A stretch of 64,000 bases of DNA. Source: Fragum whitleyi (taxonomy: Eukaryota > Mollusca > Bivalvia > Cardiida > Cardiidae). Position 1 is the stretch's first letter; every line of letters begins with the position of its first letter. Position numbers and translations under genes: made by a program. Positions 34,197-44,875 of the stretch are shown piece by piece. The notes under the pieces are model-generated. The model had not been told where the DNA came from, made no database searches, and worked only from the letters and a program-made list of their open reading frames with translations. The DNA is taken from assembly GCA_948146395.1 (NCBI GenBank), contig OX411545.1, positions 15,365,526 to 15,429,525 of the forward strand. The letters are read 5' to 3'.

Positions 34197-34600
34197 TTTG
34201 AAAAAAACTGGGGACAGAAATCGATTTTTCCTTCTCCCTAAAAATCGGAAATTCGAAACACTTTACCATTTTATCAAGTACATGATAGGCTGATTTTAAA
34301 TCTTAGACATTCATCCTACGCGAGAAAAACTACTTTCTTTATTTTGTATCTATAGACAGTGTTAATCCTTTATTTGCTATAACAAATTTCCTTACTTTAA
34401 TAACTTAGTAGAGTCTCATCTAAGGATCATTAGTATCAAGTAAAGGTTTGAAAGCCCAAACTGGTTTTGAAAAAAATAAATAAATAAGCTTAACAGACGT
34501 GCAAATGAAAGGACACTTTACAATTACAAATCAAATTATGCAACTTACTCTTTGTTGTTAGGTGAGCTAAGAATTGACCGGTGAGACGAAATGCATATTT

Positions 34601-34670
34601 GCTAGCCAAAGGAGGTGCCCACTATGTGTTCTATTCACAGAACACGTAGTTGGCTTCACAATTGGCTAGC
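34601..34670. repeat. 70-bp hairpin
   Basis: GCTAGCCA at 34601 pairs with TGGCTAGC ending at 34670, with an inner stem GCCCACTATGTGTTCT facing AGAACACGTAGTTGGC. Confidence 0.65.
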
Positions 34671-34792
34671 GAAGAGTGAACTCTGTAAAATAAATATTTG
34701 AAATAGAGATTAATTCTAGCACAGACAAACCAGAGGTGCATATTAAGAATTCTTAAACAAAAAGGTAGATTATTCTAGATTCAGACAATTAG

Positions 34793-34885
34793 TAAAGTGC
34801 GATAATTTTCGACCCTAGTCATCTTGTGCAATACGCGCAGTATGACTAGGATTGATACTTTACGCACTACCCATATTGTCCCTAA
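34793..34885 (-). mobile_element. GTGACCCGTCAC MITE, end fragment
   Basis: An internal inverted pair (CCTAGTCAT and ATGACTAGG) is followed by ATTGTCCCTAATCGTGTGAT and GGGTCACAT, which match the end of the 8299-8567 family in part. Confidence 0.55.
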
Positions 34886-34889
34886 TCGT

Positions 34890-37035
34890 GTGATGGGTCA
34901 CATATATTCATTTCACGGATTTCCCGGAGGGTCCCTTTTTAAACGTGTCATTTTTTCTTTCTTTTTTTTCTTTCAAATAGCAATTTATGTCTCCTAGATC
35001 GTATTGGGCCTGGTATAAGACTTGATTCCTCCTTGCATACAGTATTATTGATTCATTTATAATTGCCTCTGATAATGTTTGTATATTTTTAGCTCTAAAA
35101 ACGTTTTCTGATACGTGCTGTCTACATCTGATAAAATAATAGTGTCGGCGACTCTCTTTAATTTGTCATCTGTCTACAGAACTAACAAGAAAAATCTACC
35201 AGAGAGTAATCTTAATTATCTTATAACATCCCATATGAAATTTTTATGATGTCTTCGGAACAATGACATAATGCGGTCGTTTAGAGACATCGATGAAAAC
35301 AAGGCAAATAGAGGTTATAAGATTAATTTGATACGTGCTTAGTATAGTGTATGAAACAAATATTTAACTCGGTTGTGGGAATTGATGATTGTCCCGGCAG
35401 AGCATCGACAATTATCAATTCCCCCAACCTCGTTAGATTTTCTTTTTCGTACAAAACATTAAGTACGTATCTGTAGAGAGAATACTGAAATATTGCTGAA
35501 ACACAAAAAAGATGTTTACCCTCAAGTATACACAAATATGATCCGATATCCAGCAAAAAGAATAACATTTTTGAAGCTATCGAAAATAATATTGACCATG
35601 GATTAAAACTGTTCAGTGTGTTATTTTTTAAAAAGCGGGCGACAAACACAAAATGCGAATATTAAAAAACAGAGATAAAGAGCGTAAAAATTCTCCATAG
35701 TAGGACGATCAATGTAAACAAATAAAATCAATAAAGTATAAGAGTTTACGACAATTTCGAAGCAATGACAACGATTTCACGGAATACATTAGACGTAACG
35801 GTAACGTAAAAGTTGCCGGTCACGTCAAAATAGGCGATATATAAACATTTGAAATAATCATATTCGCTACTAATATGCATTCACACGTTAAAAATTAGTA
35901 TCAAATAAAAGGTCTTTGAGAGTGGATTATTCTTATACGTCTGAAATTGATTTCATATCAAAGAAAAATAATATTATAGTCTACAGAACCAGAAATATAC
36001 ACCAGAAATGACGCCGTCAGATGTAACAAAAAACACTAGATCGTTTCACCGAAGTTGTAATATCTTAAAGAATAATAGCGCTAGAGGCACGAAATTTTGC
36101 CATGTTAGTTGAATTACGCCAAATGGAATGTTATGTAAACGCCTATTATATAGTCCAAACAAAAGATGACAGCCATGAAAGAAAAATTTCGGTAGCGTCA
36201 GATTGCTAAAAAACGTCGTTTTTTCAATAGTCATTTTTTTCAAATGGCATTAATTCGGTTAATCTTCGGAATAAATTGATAATAAATTATATTTGAAATA
36301 CATCTGAACTGAAATTCATGCAATTATATTTTTGTCGAAATTCGGCTTGATCTAATGCGTTTATTTTTGAGTTTTCTAAGTCTTAAAATTGTCCCACTTT
36401 GCGCAAAAACGTCATAAAAAATACCGGTGAATTTTTTTATGCACATTTTTTTGTACAAAATATCAACATACTCTTAATTCAACTCCATATTAAAAATACA
36501 TCTAGAATATATGCCGCAATTATAAAAGCATTCGCCAATATCTCCTTAACTAACGGAAATATAGATCGTAATGTTCGTCTTAAAATTGTCCCACTAACGC
36601 GTTTTTTCGACGTTTGAACGTCAGGTCAATTTATAAGCATTGTCTAAAATATTTCTCGTTCACAGAACCAGACAAAATCTTTTGTAAAAGTTTAATTTCC
36701 ATCCATTCAATCTTAATAAGTTTAAACTCCGTTGTTTGATTGGAAACTTTTATGGTTTTAATTCGAATCAAATTCAGTTTCGTTTCGGTTCGGATTTTGT
36801 TTTCAATAGTTTCCGTCGTACTGCTCTCGCAAATTGATTGTATATTGGAGGTGATATAAATCATATTTCTGTAACATGTCATTTTTACTTTGACTAGATT
36901 TGATTTTTTCGTATATTTTACAAATGAGTGACGAATTGTGAAATATTTCGTCGCTTTTTGTCGTAGTTAACTTGAAAATCACCTATTTTACGTTACATAT
37001 AAACGGACGTCATTTGTTACAGTGTTGACCGTCAA
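34890..37035. other. Opsin intron, mostly unannotated
   Basis: A hairpin at 35366-35434 has arms of about 28 bp (AACTCGGTTGTGGGAATTGA and a near complement, about 4 mismatches). Frames at 35323-35649 and 36046-36243 (-) have no recognisable domain. No further opsin exon was seen. Confidence 0.5.
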
Positions 37036-37038
37036 CTT

Positions 37039-38236
37039 TTGCCGTTACGTCTTATCGATAGAAACAAGTATAAGGCCTTATGTAAACGAAAAAAACTAAC
37101 CTATAATCAAGCTCAAAGAAATAATCTTGTAATCAATAGAAATAATTCTGAAAAAAAATGGACATTGTTGAAACAAAATACCCCAATTAACCGAAATTGT
37201 CAGTCCTCTATATGTCTATCAAAATGGTACTCGTATTTTAAATAATTACTGTATGATCGTAATGCACAACACTTAAGACACAGCGAGGAACAAACTTGGG
37301 TTAATCCACAAGCAATTTTGCTTAAATGAACAAATCAGTCTAAACGAGATTGAGATTGAGACATCTTTCCAAATGGGAAAAGCTCTGGAACTGATGTTAT
37401 CCCATCCAAATTTGATAAGATAACAAATAATGAAATAACCCCATTTTTCTTTAATTTATTCAATCATATAATGTGTACTGGAAATTTTCTAACAGAATTG
37501 TCTAAATCCATAATATGTCCTGTTTACAAGGCTTGATATAAAAGTAATCCAGCAAATTATCGTGGTATTTCTATAACAAATACACTGTACAAATTAATTT
37601 CTAGTATTATTAACAAACGATTGTATAATTGGACAGAATGAAATAATATGATAGACGAATGTCAACCAGGATTTAGACAGAATTATTCTACTATAGAAAA
37701 CCTTTTTACATTACAAGCAATTAAACAAAAATATATTTCCAAGAAAAGCGGACTTTTTTATTGTTTGTATGTTGATTTTAAAAAGGCTTTTGAATCATGT
37801 CAAATTATTTGAATGTTTAACTTCTCTTGGAATTCGTTGATTCTTCCTCAATGGATTAATGTCTTTGTATACGAATATATCATCCTGTGTGAAAACAGAA
37901 ACTGGTCTGATCAACTTTTTCAAATGTAATAAAGGAACCAGACAAGGAGATAAATGTAGTTCTACAATATTTTTACTTTTCATTAATCAACTCTGCAAGG
38001 AATTACGCGAAGAATGTAAAGGGATTTATGTAAATAACAGTTTACCAGATATTGTATGTCTAATGTATGCATATGATGTTGCCAATTGTTTAGATACTGT
38101 CGCCAGTTTACAAAAACAATTAAACACAATTCAAAGTTTCTGTTGGGAAACTGGAATTGAAGTAAACCTAGATAAAACTGAAATCATTGGCTTTAAAAAT
38201 GGCGGACCCCTTAGAATGAATGAGAAATGGTTTTAA
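37039..38236 (+). pseudogene. Non-LTR reverse transcriptase relic in the opsin intron
   Basis: Broken frames cover MGKSSGTDVIPSKFDKI, SNPANYRGISITNTLYKLIS, IDECQPGFRQNYSTIENLFT, YVDFKKAFESC (motif A) and, at 37859-38236, CNKGTRQGDKCSSTIFLLFI, then LMYAYDVANCLDTVASLQ, then VNLDKTEIIGFKNGGPLRMN. The catalytic YADD is YAYD, and several stops and shifts interrupt the frame. It is a different LINE lineage from the other two relics in the window. It lies antisense to the opsin gene, within its intron. Confidence 0.88.
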
Positions 38237-38291
38237 ATTGTAATCGCGTTCTAAATACATCGTGTTGTAGTATATGGGTCTTCTTTTTACC

Positions 38292-38365
38292 CCAAATAAG
38301 CCTCGTTTTTATCTTTTATAAATGACTTTAAATAAATTCGGTATAACATGAGCCCTCAACATTCA
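38292..38365 (-). mobile_element. Family D MITE fragment beside opsin splice donor
   Basis: It has a decayed AGATAAAAACGAGGC hairpin side and AATAAATTCGGTATAACATG, which resembles the start of family D in reverse. It ends about 25 bp from the donor at 38391. Confidence 0.55.
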
Positions 38366-38391
38366 TTCTGTGTTCATATATACAATCTTAC

Positions 38392-38525
38392 CTATGTTTC
38401 CGAACACCCAATGTCCCCAGAAACTCGATGTAATAAACATTGGAATATTTCCGATACAAAGAATAAAATCTGCGACAGTCAGGTTGAGTACAAACAAGTT
38501 GGAAAAGGAACGTAGACTGCGGAAT
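38392..38525 (-). CDS. Opsin, internal exon (end of TM1 loop to start of TM3)
   Basis: A 134-bp exon encodes FRSLRSFSNLFVLNLTVADF and ILCIGNIPMFITSSFWGHWV, ending VFGNIG. This is the intracellular loop 1, TM2 (NLxVAD with the conserved Asp) and extracellular loop 1 (FWGHW) of an opsin. The acceptor is TATTTCTAATTTCAG (phase 2) and the donor is ATAG|GTAAGATT (phase 1). Joining to 32713 restores a Gly codon, giving NIG-CQIYAFIG without a gap, the expected TM2 to TM3 transition. The preceding exon with the N-terminus and TM1 was not found on this strand up to 64000. Confidence 0.92.
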
Positions 38526-38529
38526 CTGA

Positions 38530-39030
38530 AATTAGAAATAAAATACATTCTTTAAGATAACCATTAAGATTTACACACGGTTTCATGGGTGGAATTCGAT
38601 TCACATAATAATAAGCCTGCACAAGACATTCCCATTCAATTTTAATTTGATGCGTAGCATCAAGACTCTGATCAGCCCGTGTACACTATATATGATCAGA
38701 AAGTTTGCTCGTCGCTCACCAGAGCTCTACGGACAAATTATCCATGTTAACAAACAAATAGATCCTTAATTGCACTATGGGATTGTCTAACTTGTTCTAT
38801 GTCTGCCCACCACGCACATATGAAACTGAGAGAAGTGCCGAAAAAAGGTTCATTCTTTCAAACCTTTTTTTTCTCCTTACAGGCTTGTCGATCATTGTCA
38901 TTTTGCTGGGAGGTTTATAGGTTTTATAGCCAACCAAAGATGATTAACCTTAGATACATTCCAAGGGATACTACCCGATAGCCTGATAGTTTTAGCCTGA
39001 TAGTTAAGCTATTGCACAGCAAAATATTCT
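38530..39030. other. Opsin upstream intron or flank, nothing recognised
   Basis: No exon encoding TM1 with a plausible donor was found here on the minus strand. Confidence 0.45.
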
Positions 39031-39274
39031 GGGGCCCGTTTTACTAAACATCTTACGATCATTTTTTTGCGTAAGTCAAAAATTAAAGTTGCCTCTATAG
39101 TGGTAACTAAATATGGTATTCTGCCGTGCATCATCTCATTGGAATCGTCTTCTAAAGACGATTCCTATGAGATATTGCAAGGCAGAAACTAACTATGAAT
39201 GAAAACACCAGGTACGATTTGTGACTTTGACTTACGATTAATTTAGTCGTAAGACGTTTAGTAAAAGGGGCCCC
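39031..39274. mobile_element. GGGGCCCGTTTTACTAAA MITE
   Basis: GGGGCCCGTTTTACTAAACA at the left has an inverted partner ending at 39274 (reversed: GGGGCCCCTTTTACTAAACG). The TCTTACGA blocks are also inverted. An internal hairpin lies at 39131-39173 (AATCGTCTT and AAGACGATT). It is 244 bp long. Similar GGGCCCGTTT ends are widespread in invertebrate MITEs, as I recall. Confidence 0.75.
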
Positions 39275-39280
39275 TTGTGT

Positions 39281-39500
39281 ACAGTTAAATACATCGTGAA
39301 ATTGAAAATCACACCGATCAATACCACTCGAAATCACCCAATAAATGCTATAATCATTTATTTAAAAAATTCACTCAAATAACCCAAACGAGCTCCGAAA
39401 TCGCCCAAAACCCTTCGAAGTCGTTCATAACGATATTTGTTTAATGGTTTGTGCGGACTTCAAAGCGTTTTATTCGTCCCTGAAGACACATAACCGGAAT
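39281..39500 (-). mobile_element. MITE-B, truncated copy
   Basis: It starts ACAGTTAAATACATCGTGAA, 6 bp after the preceding element, and has the right arm and a GGTTTGTGCGGACTTCAAAG-like block. The centre and left arm are missing. Confidence 0.75.
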
Positions 39501-40301
39501 AATTGAAAACCCAAGTTTTAAAAGAAGTTCTCAGAATCGCAATTGATTTACATGTACAGTATATCGAAATATTGCCGCGTCATTCCCTTTTCACTTCTTC
39601 GAAGTTTCTAGATGCAATTATGAGTTCGAAATTTAGCGAGAAAGAGAGTTCTATTTATGAAATCCAAAATCCTCGTAAATCCTTCCAATGCAATTAAGAG
39701 TTACAATGAATAGCGATCCCAATGACACCTTGTTCTTAAACTCTATATTTAGTAAAATCAAGAGATATTCTTTAATTCACGTGTTTGATCATCGCGCATC
39801 AAGGCGAATTAAAGGTTCTGAAATTGAGTGGTCAGTTCAACACTATTGTAAGTGCCTATAGATTTATAGGCACTTACAAAAGTATTACACTGAGCCCTCG
39901 AAATAGACCCAGATTTTAGGTAGTTCGGTGCAATTAATAAACCCTGCTATAAGTACAAAATTACTTGGGAAAGCTAAATGTATCAGTTTCAAGAAGAAAG
40001 TCTTATTTTTATTTCAGACAGACAAACCTCAATAAATACATGTAAACGACCTTCTCAGTTCTCAAGAAATCTAAACTCATGTAAGACATCATGACATCAT
40101 GTAAGCACGTAGATAGAATTTTATCACGTTTACGAACAATTAATGATTAATATGATATAGGAGTTATCGAGCTTTTATTTCATTCAGATATATTTCTGAC
40201 AAAAATTACAGCGTAGCCGCATACCTGTTCAGATTAATGAACATATTCTCTGACTGGAAAATGTTTGCATAAGTCTATCAAAGAGCTACTCCTTGTAAGC
40301 T
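39500..40301. other. Spacer, no supported feature
   Basis: There is a short hairpin at about 39850-39880 (AAGTGCCTATAGATTTATAG and its complement). No gene was seen. Confidence 0.45.
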
Positions 40302-40535
40302 ACAGTACACAAAATAGTCAAATCGACAAGGTGAATGATTTTAGAATGAATTTTGGAATGACATTGAATACGTGGGAAAAGTGCGTTTTAAGTTAAAATA
40401 AATGGAGGTAATCCAATATCGCTAATTTTATTCTGAATGAACGAAATAAGCGACATTTATTACCTCCGTTTATTAAAACTTGCATATAAGTTCTTCAAGA
40501 ACCAATCATGCTCTTTTAATTTCAATTATAGTACA
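40302..40535 (+). mobile_element. MITE-A, 3'-truncated copy
   Basis: It starts ACAGTACACAAAATAGTCAA and has the left arm and a complete central palindrome (40403-40470), then stops at TTTCAATTATAGTACAG, where the SINE begins. Confidence 0.82.
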
Positions 40536-40795
40536 GCTATTACGGTGACCTAGTAGTGGTAAACGCACTCGACCCCTGACCTGGAGGTTCGTGCTTCGAG
40601 CCTCAGTATGGCTGGGGTGTGTTTATAGGCAAGACACTTGATAGCCAGCCCAGTTCACAGAGCTATAACATTGGGTAGCAGTGGGTTTAAACCACTTCCT
40701 CATTCTAAGGGACTTGGAAATATCAATATTGAGTGTTCGAGGTCGATTCTATAAGATTAAGTTTTCGTCGCCATTGAACTAAAATGAATAAGTAT
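40535..40795 (+). mobile_element. tRNA-related SINE, family 2
   Basis: It has an A-box-like TAGTGGTAAACGCACTC, a B-box-like GGTTCGTGCTTCGAGCC, then a tail with GGTCGATTCTATAAGATTAA and TTTTCGTCGCCATTGAACTA. The tail is shared with 30072-30210. The 3' end is not sharply defined. Confidence 0.65.
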
Positions 40796-40836
40796 TAACT
40801 AAACTATAGTTCCCTTCATTGAACCAAAACTTGTGA

Positions 40837-40902
40837 AAATATAGTTTTTCATCCTTATTCAACAAAGATTTATCTTTCTAGCAATAAAACAAACAATTAT
40901 CC
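40837..40902 (-). mobile_element. Family C fragment
   Basis: A decayed hairpin side (TTGTGAAAATATAGTTTTTC) and AACAAACAATTATCCCG correspond to the start of family C in reverse. Confidence 0.5.
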
Positions 40903-41173
40903 CGCATGTGTATATCTTTTTCAGATTATCGTTAAAAGCCCGGGAAGTCAATAGGGCAATATTGTTTGTTCTTCCGTATCAAGGCCAGTTTCATGGCACA
41001 AGTCCATTAAATTAAGGTCAAAACTAATTCACAAGCTTGTTATCTGACTGATAAAACATGATTTCTTGTGGTCAGACGTATTAACTTTTGGCGTTCCTGA
41101 TATTCCTGAAATACTTTGTTACAGTTTGACCATCGTGCAACTGACGCTCAGCGCCATCAAAGCCATTCCACAT

Positions 41174-41617
41174 ACAGTTAAGAACATCATGAAATTGACA
41201 CTCACTGTGATTAAAGTCGCTCTAAAACACTCACTTAGCGTTCCATTTTTTTCATTCCAAACACTCACTCAAATCAATAAAAAAAAACCGCACCGGAATT
41301 ATAAGAAAACACTTTAAAATCGTTAGAATCGATCAATATTTGATTCAGATCGATCAAATTATTCTACGATTTTATTGGCAGATCTGGATTTTAAATTGTC
41401 TGATTGGACCATAAAGACACAAAACAGAAAAATACGTATATTCAATTAAAAGGGAGGTATTTAATATAGCTAATGTTGTTCATCTTGAACAAAATTAGCG
41501 ATTATGGTATACCTTCCTTGAATTTCTCTCAAAACTCGCTCCAAACACTGATTCAATTTTATTCTAATAGCATTCCAAAATCATTCATTTTGTCAATTTC
41601 ACAATGTTCTTAACTGT
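41174..41617 (-). mobile_element. MITE-B, full-length copy
   Basis: It starts ACAGTTAAGAACATCATGAA and ends CACAATGTTCTTAACTGTA. It contains the MITE-B interior (TCTGATTGGACCATAAAGAC, ACAAAACAGAAAAATACG) and a central palindrome at 41448-41516. It is the reference copy for the B type. Confidence 0.92.
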
Positions 41618-41625
41618 AACTGGCT

Positions 41626-41993
41626 CAGTTCTCCACCCATTCCTTTCAAACATTCATTCAAACTATTCAACACCCATTCAAAACGTTCCAAACTCGATCA
41701 GAACTATCCATAACTATATTCAAATCAACCGATAAATCCGTGATCCTATTTGCCGACGCGGATTTGAATTTGAGCTTCAAACACAAACATATTTCTATTA
41801 ACAGGGCTTAACGTAGGTTTTTCTTAAAGGCAGGTAATAACATATCGTTGATTCCGTTTAATGGGACTTATTTAAAATTATAGAATAACCTCCCTTTTAT
41901 ATCATTCAAACCCATTTATGGTACACATTCAGTTTCATTCAAAAATCATTCGAAAGCCATTCGTCTTGTCAATTTTACTATGTTCCTAACTGT
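41626..41993 (-). mobile_element. MITE-B, copy lacking its right end
   Basis: It begins inside the right arm (CTCCACCCATTCCTTTCAAA), has the GCCGACGCGGATTTGAATTT block, and ends GTCAATTTTACTATGTTCCT plus AACTGTA. The last TA is shared with the next element. Confidence 0.85.
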
Positions 41994-43404
41994 ACAGTTA
42001 ACAATATCGTGAAATTGACAAGGTGAATGGTTGTGGAATGATTTAGGAATGAAATTAAATGAGTGTGTGGGGCGACATTTGAGTGAAATTAAAGGGAGTT
42101 AAACCAATATGGCTAATTTTGTTCAAGATGAACAAAATTAGCCATATTGATTACCTCCCTTTAATAAACAAGAGGACCAAGATGGTCCTAGATCGCTCAC
42201 CTGAGTCTCTATGACCCCTGGGACATCACATTAATTAGCCCGGGTGGAGCACAAATATGACCCAAGGGTCTTGATATGAACAAACTTGGTAGGGGCCCAC
42301 AAGATGATGCTACATACCAAAAATGAAAGCAGTGTGCCCTCTGGTTTCGCTTAAAGAAGATTTTAAAAGATTTTCGCTCTTTGATTCTATGTAAAAAGGA
42401 ATGCGCCCGGGTGCAGCCCAAATATGATCCTAGGGTCTTAATATGAACAAACTTGGTAGAGGTCCACTAGATGATGCTACATACCAAATACGAAAGCTGT
42501 CTTCCTTCTGATTTCATAGAAGAAGATTTTTGAATATTTTCATTTTTTACCCTTCGTGTTCATAAGAGATAAAGGGATGCACCCGTGCAAAGCCTAAATA
42601 TGACCAAAGGGTCTTGATATGAACAAACTTGGTAGAGGCCCACCATGTGATGCTACATACCAAATATTAAAGCTGTCTGCCATCTGGTTACAGAGAAGAA
42701 GATTTTTAAAGATTTTTGCTCTTTGATTCTATGTAAAAAGGGTAGGGCCCGGGCGAAGCCCAAACATGACCCCAGGGTCTTGATATGAACAAACTTGGTA
42801 GAGGTCCACTAGATGATGCTACATACCAAATATGAAAGCTGTCTGCCTTCTGGTTTCAGAGAAGAAGATTTTTAAAGATTTTCATATTTTCACCCTTTTT
42901 GTTAAAGGTAAAGGGAAAGTTAAGGGTGGATTTCATTTATTTGAACAACTTTGGTAGAGCTTGACCCAAGGAACATCCCTGCCAAGTTTCATCAAGATTG
43001 GCCCACTGGTTTAGGAGGAGAAGATGTTTAAAGAAATTGTGGACGACGGACGACGCACGACGCACGACTGACGACGGACGACGGACATTCTACGATCCCA
43101 ATAGCTCACCTTGAGCACTTTGTGCTCAGGTGAGCTAAAAACGCACACAAGTTCTATGCATAGCTTCCTTTTTCTTCAAAATCCTTTGAGGCGCTAATGA
43201 TTTAAATTATGTCAGTGAAATCGCGATTTTTCTCTATCAAGATTTATTTGCAATGACGTTGTTGATTCTATATTTATCAATGGGTTTGATCGTTTTTCAA
43301 TGGCTTTGGTGAGTATTTGGAATGAATGATTGGAGCGATGGGTGTGCCATTTAGAATGGTTTTGATAGAAGTGAATGTCAATTTCACAATGTAACGAACT
43401 GTAC
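41994..43404 (+). mobile_element. MITE-A split by a pearl-like insertion
   Basis: The left part (41994-42168) runs from ACAGTTAACAATATCGTGAA to the end of the central palindrome. The right part (43141-43404) resumes at the CACAAGTTCTATGCATAGCT segment and ends GTCAATTTCACAATGTAACG plus AACTGTA. Removing 42169-43140 restores a normal MITE-A of about 440 bp, so the inner element arrived later. Confidence 0.93.
42169..43140 (+). mobile_element. pearl/CvA-like (Helentron-type) element with 4 tandem units
   Basis: It opens AGAGGACCAAGATGGTCCTA followed by ATCGCTCACCTGAGT, and closes GAGCACTTTGTGCTCAGGTG plus AGCTAAAA. Four units of about 170 bp start near 42239, 42406, 42581 and 42748. Each has a GTCTTGATATGAACAAACTT block and a GATGATGCTACATACCAAA block. 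A GACGACGGACG-type microsatellite (about 43030-43086) precedes the end. This order (inverted start, tandem core, ACGG-type microsatellite, end hairpin) is that of the bivalve pearl elements, which are regarded as non-autonomous Helitron relatives. There is no transposase. Confidence 0.85.
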
Positions 43405-43540
43405 ATTCTTTAGCGGCCCATACACGGTCAGTATTCTTAACGGTACATTTCATTTAATGATATGTGGAAAAAAAGAATTTGCCACCCTACAGTAAATGTA
43501 ATTTGATCAATATACAACTGCATTGAAGTGATATAAAATA

Positions 43541-43705
43541 TATAGTAAAATACATCGTGAAATTGAAAAGTTGAATGGTTTTGGAATTATTTTGGAATGG
43601 TATTAAATGAGAGTGTAGAGCGAGTTTGAATTATTCAAAAAGGAGATTTTATTATATAGATACATTTCGTCCGAATAGGAGGAATAATAGTTCAACATTC
43701 AGAAA
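43541..43705 (+). mobile_element. MITE-A/B left-end fragment
   Basis: It has TATAGTAAAATACATCGTGA and a left arm (GAATGGTATTAAATGAGAGT), then a decayed centre with TTTCGTCCGAATAGG. It is cut off by the next element. Confidence 0.75.
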
Positions 43706-44320
43706 CTAGAGGGCTGGAATAGCCCTTAATCGCTCAGAAAAAGAAATCTGCGAAACTTTATTGAAATCCGCCCAAACTTACTGAAAAGATGACGCTTTAA
43801 GATTTAAGCGTCCAAATTAGCCCCACCCAGCCACGCCCATAAAATTCAACAAACATTATTTTGAAAAGGGTCATCTAAGGAAGATGTCTGCCAAACTGAG
43901 TTGAAATCTGCCCGTTGGTTCCTGAGGAGAAGATTGTAAGTTTCAAAATGAGCCCGACCCTGCCAAGTTCTTGGTTTCAGACCAATCGAACTATTACGAA
44001 CAATTTTGATTAAGATCACCCAAGGAATATTCTGGCAAATGTCATTCATTGAAATTGGCTCAGCGGTTTGGGTTAAAATAAGATCCTCCCTGCCACGCCC
44101 ATATATTTGGGGGGGGGGATCAAAATTTCACACATAATTTTTGATGCCATGTTTTGTTGAAATCCACCCATTGATCACCGAGGAGAAGATGCTTAATGAT
44201 TTCAAGGTCGAAATAAGCCTCGCCCTGCAACGCCCATTTTTGGGGTCAGCAGACATTTCGTAGACACTTTTGTTCCTAAAAGCTCCCCTTGAGCCGATTG
44301 TGCTCAGGTGAGCTAAAAAA
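43706..44320 (+). mobile_element. Second pearl/Helentron-like element
   Basis: It opens CTAGAGGGCTGGAATAGCCC and closes GCCGATTGTGCTCAGGTGAG plus CTAAAAA, the same end as the element at 42169-43140. The core differs: repeated TTGAAATCCGCCC-type, GAGGAGAAGAT and CCACGCCCAT blocks, and a G-run at about 44110-44118. Confidence 0.75.
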
Positions 44321-44324
44321 CTGA

Positions 44325-44710
44325 ATAAGGCGACCAGTTCTTGTCCTGAACAGCTTTTACACTCAACATGTTTACGGTAAATACGTATTGCTCTTGCAAA
44401 TTGTTCCAATAGCGTATACCAGTATACTATAAAATTGTTGCGTTATCCAACTTGAAAATTTGAATGAAAACTGAAAACAGAGTACCATTTGTCGTCTAAA
44501 ACAATCCGCAGAAAATCTATAAGAGCTTTACGAGAAAATGTGCGGAACTCAATAAAAATGCAATAGTATTGTCTGAGTGCAGTACAGTAAAATATGCTCA
44601 AACAGTGATATTTGTTGTTGTTTTATTGTTTCTTTTGTTCTGTTATGCGTTTAACAACACTTTTAACTATATCTAGATCATATCGAAGTGACGAACGTAA
44701 CTAATCAGCC
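44325..44710. other. Spacer, nothing recognised
   Basis: No gene or repeat end was seen. Confidence 0.45.
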
Positions 44711-44835
44711 CTGCGTTAAAGATATCTAAACGGTGAAAATCGTTTGCAAATTATACCCAGCTTTGCATGTAGGTGTACGTGCAAAGCGGCGTAAAATTTG
44801 CACACAGTTTGCACCGTTTTGTCATCCTGAATGCA
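44711..44835. repeat. E-family palindrome, copy 5
   Basis: CTGCGTTAAAGATATCTAAA and CGGTGAAAATCGTTTGCAAA at the left face GTTTGCACCGTTTTGTCATC plus CTGAATGCA at the right, around a GCATGTAGGTGTACGTGC centre. Confidence 0.75.
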
Positions 44836-44875
44836 TGTTTACTGATAGCCAATGGCATTTTTGTAGCCGAATGCC

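Noticed and set aside
35323..35649. 108-codon minus-strand frame in the opsin intron
   Set aside because: It crosses the hairpin at 35366-35434, has no domain, and does not extend the opsin.
42239..42910. Four ~170-bp direct repeats considered as a satellite array or CRISPR
   Set aside because: They form the core of a pearl-like element with defined ends, inserted in a MITE.
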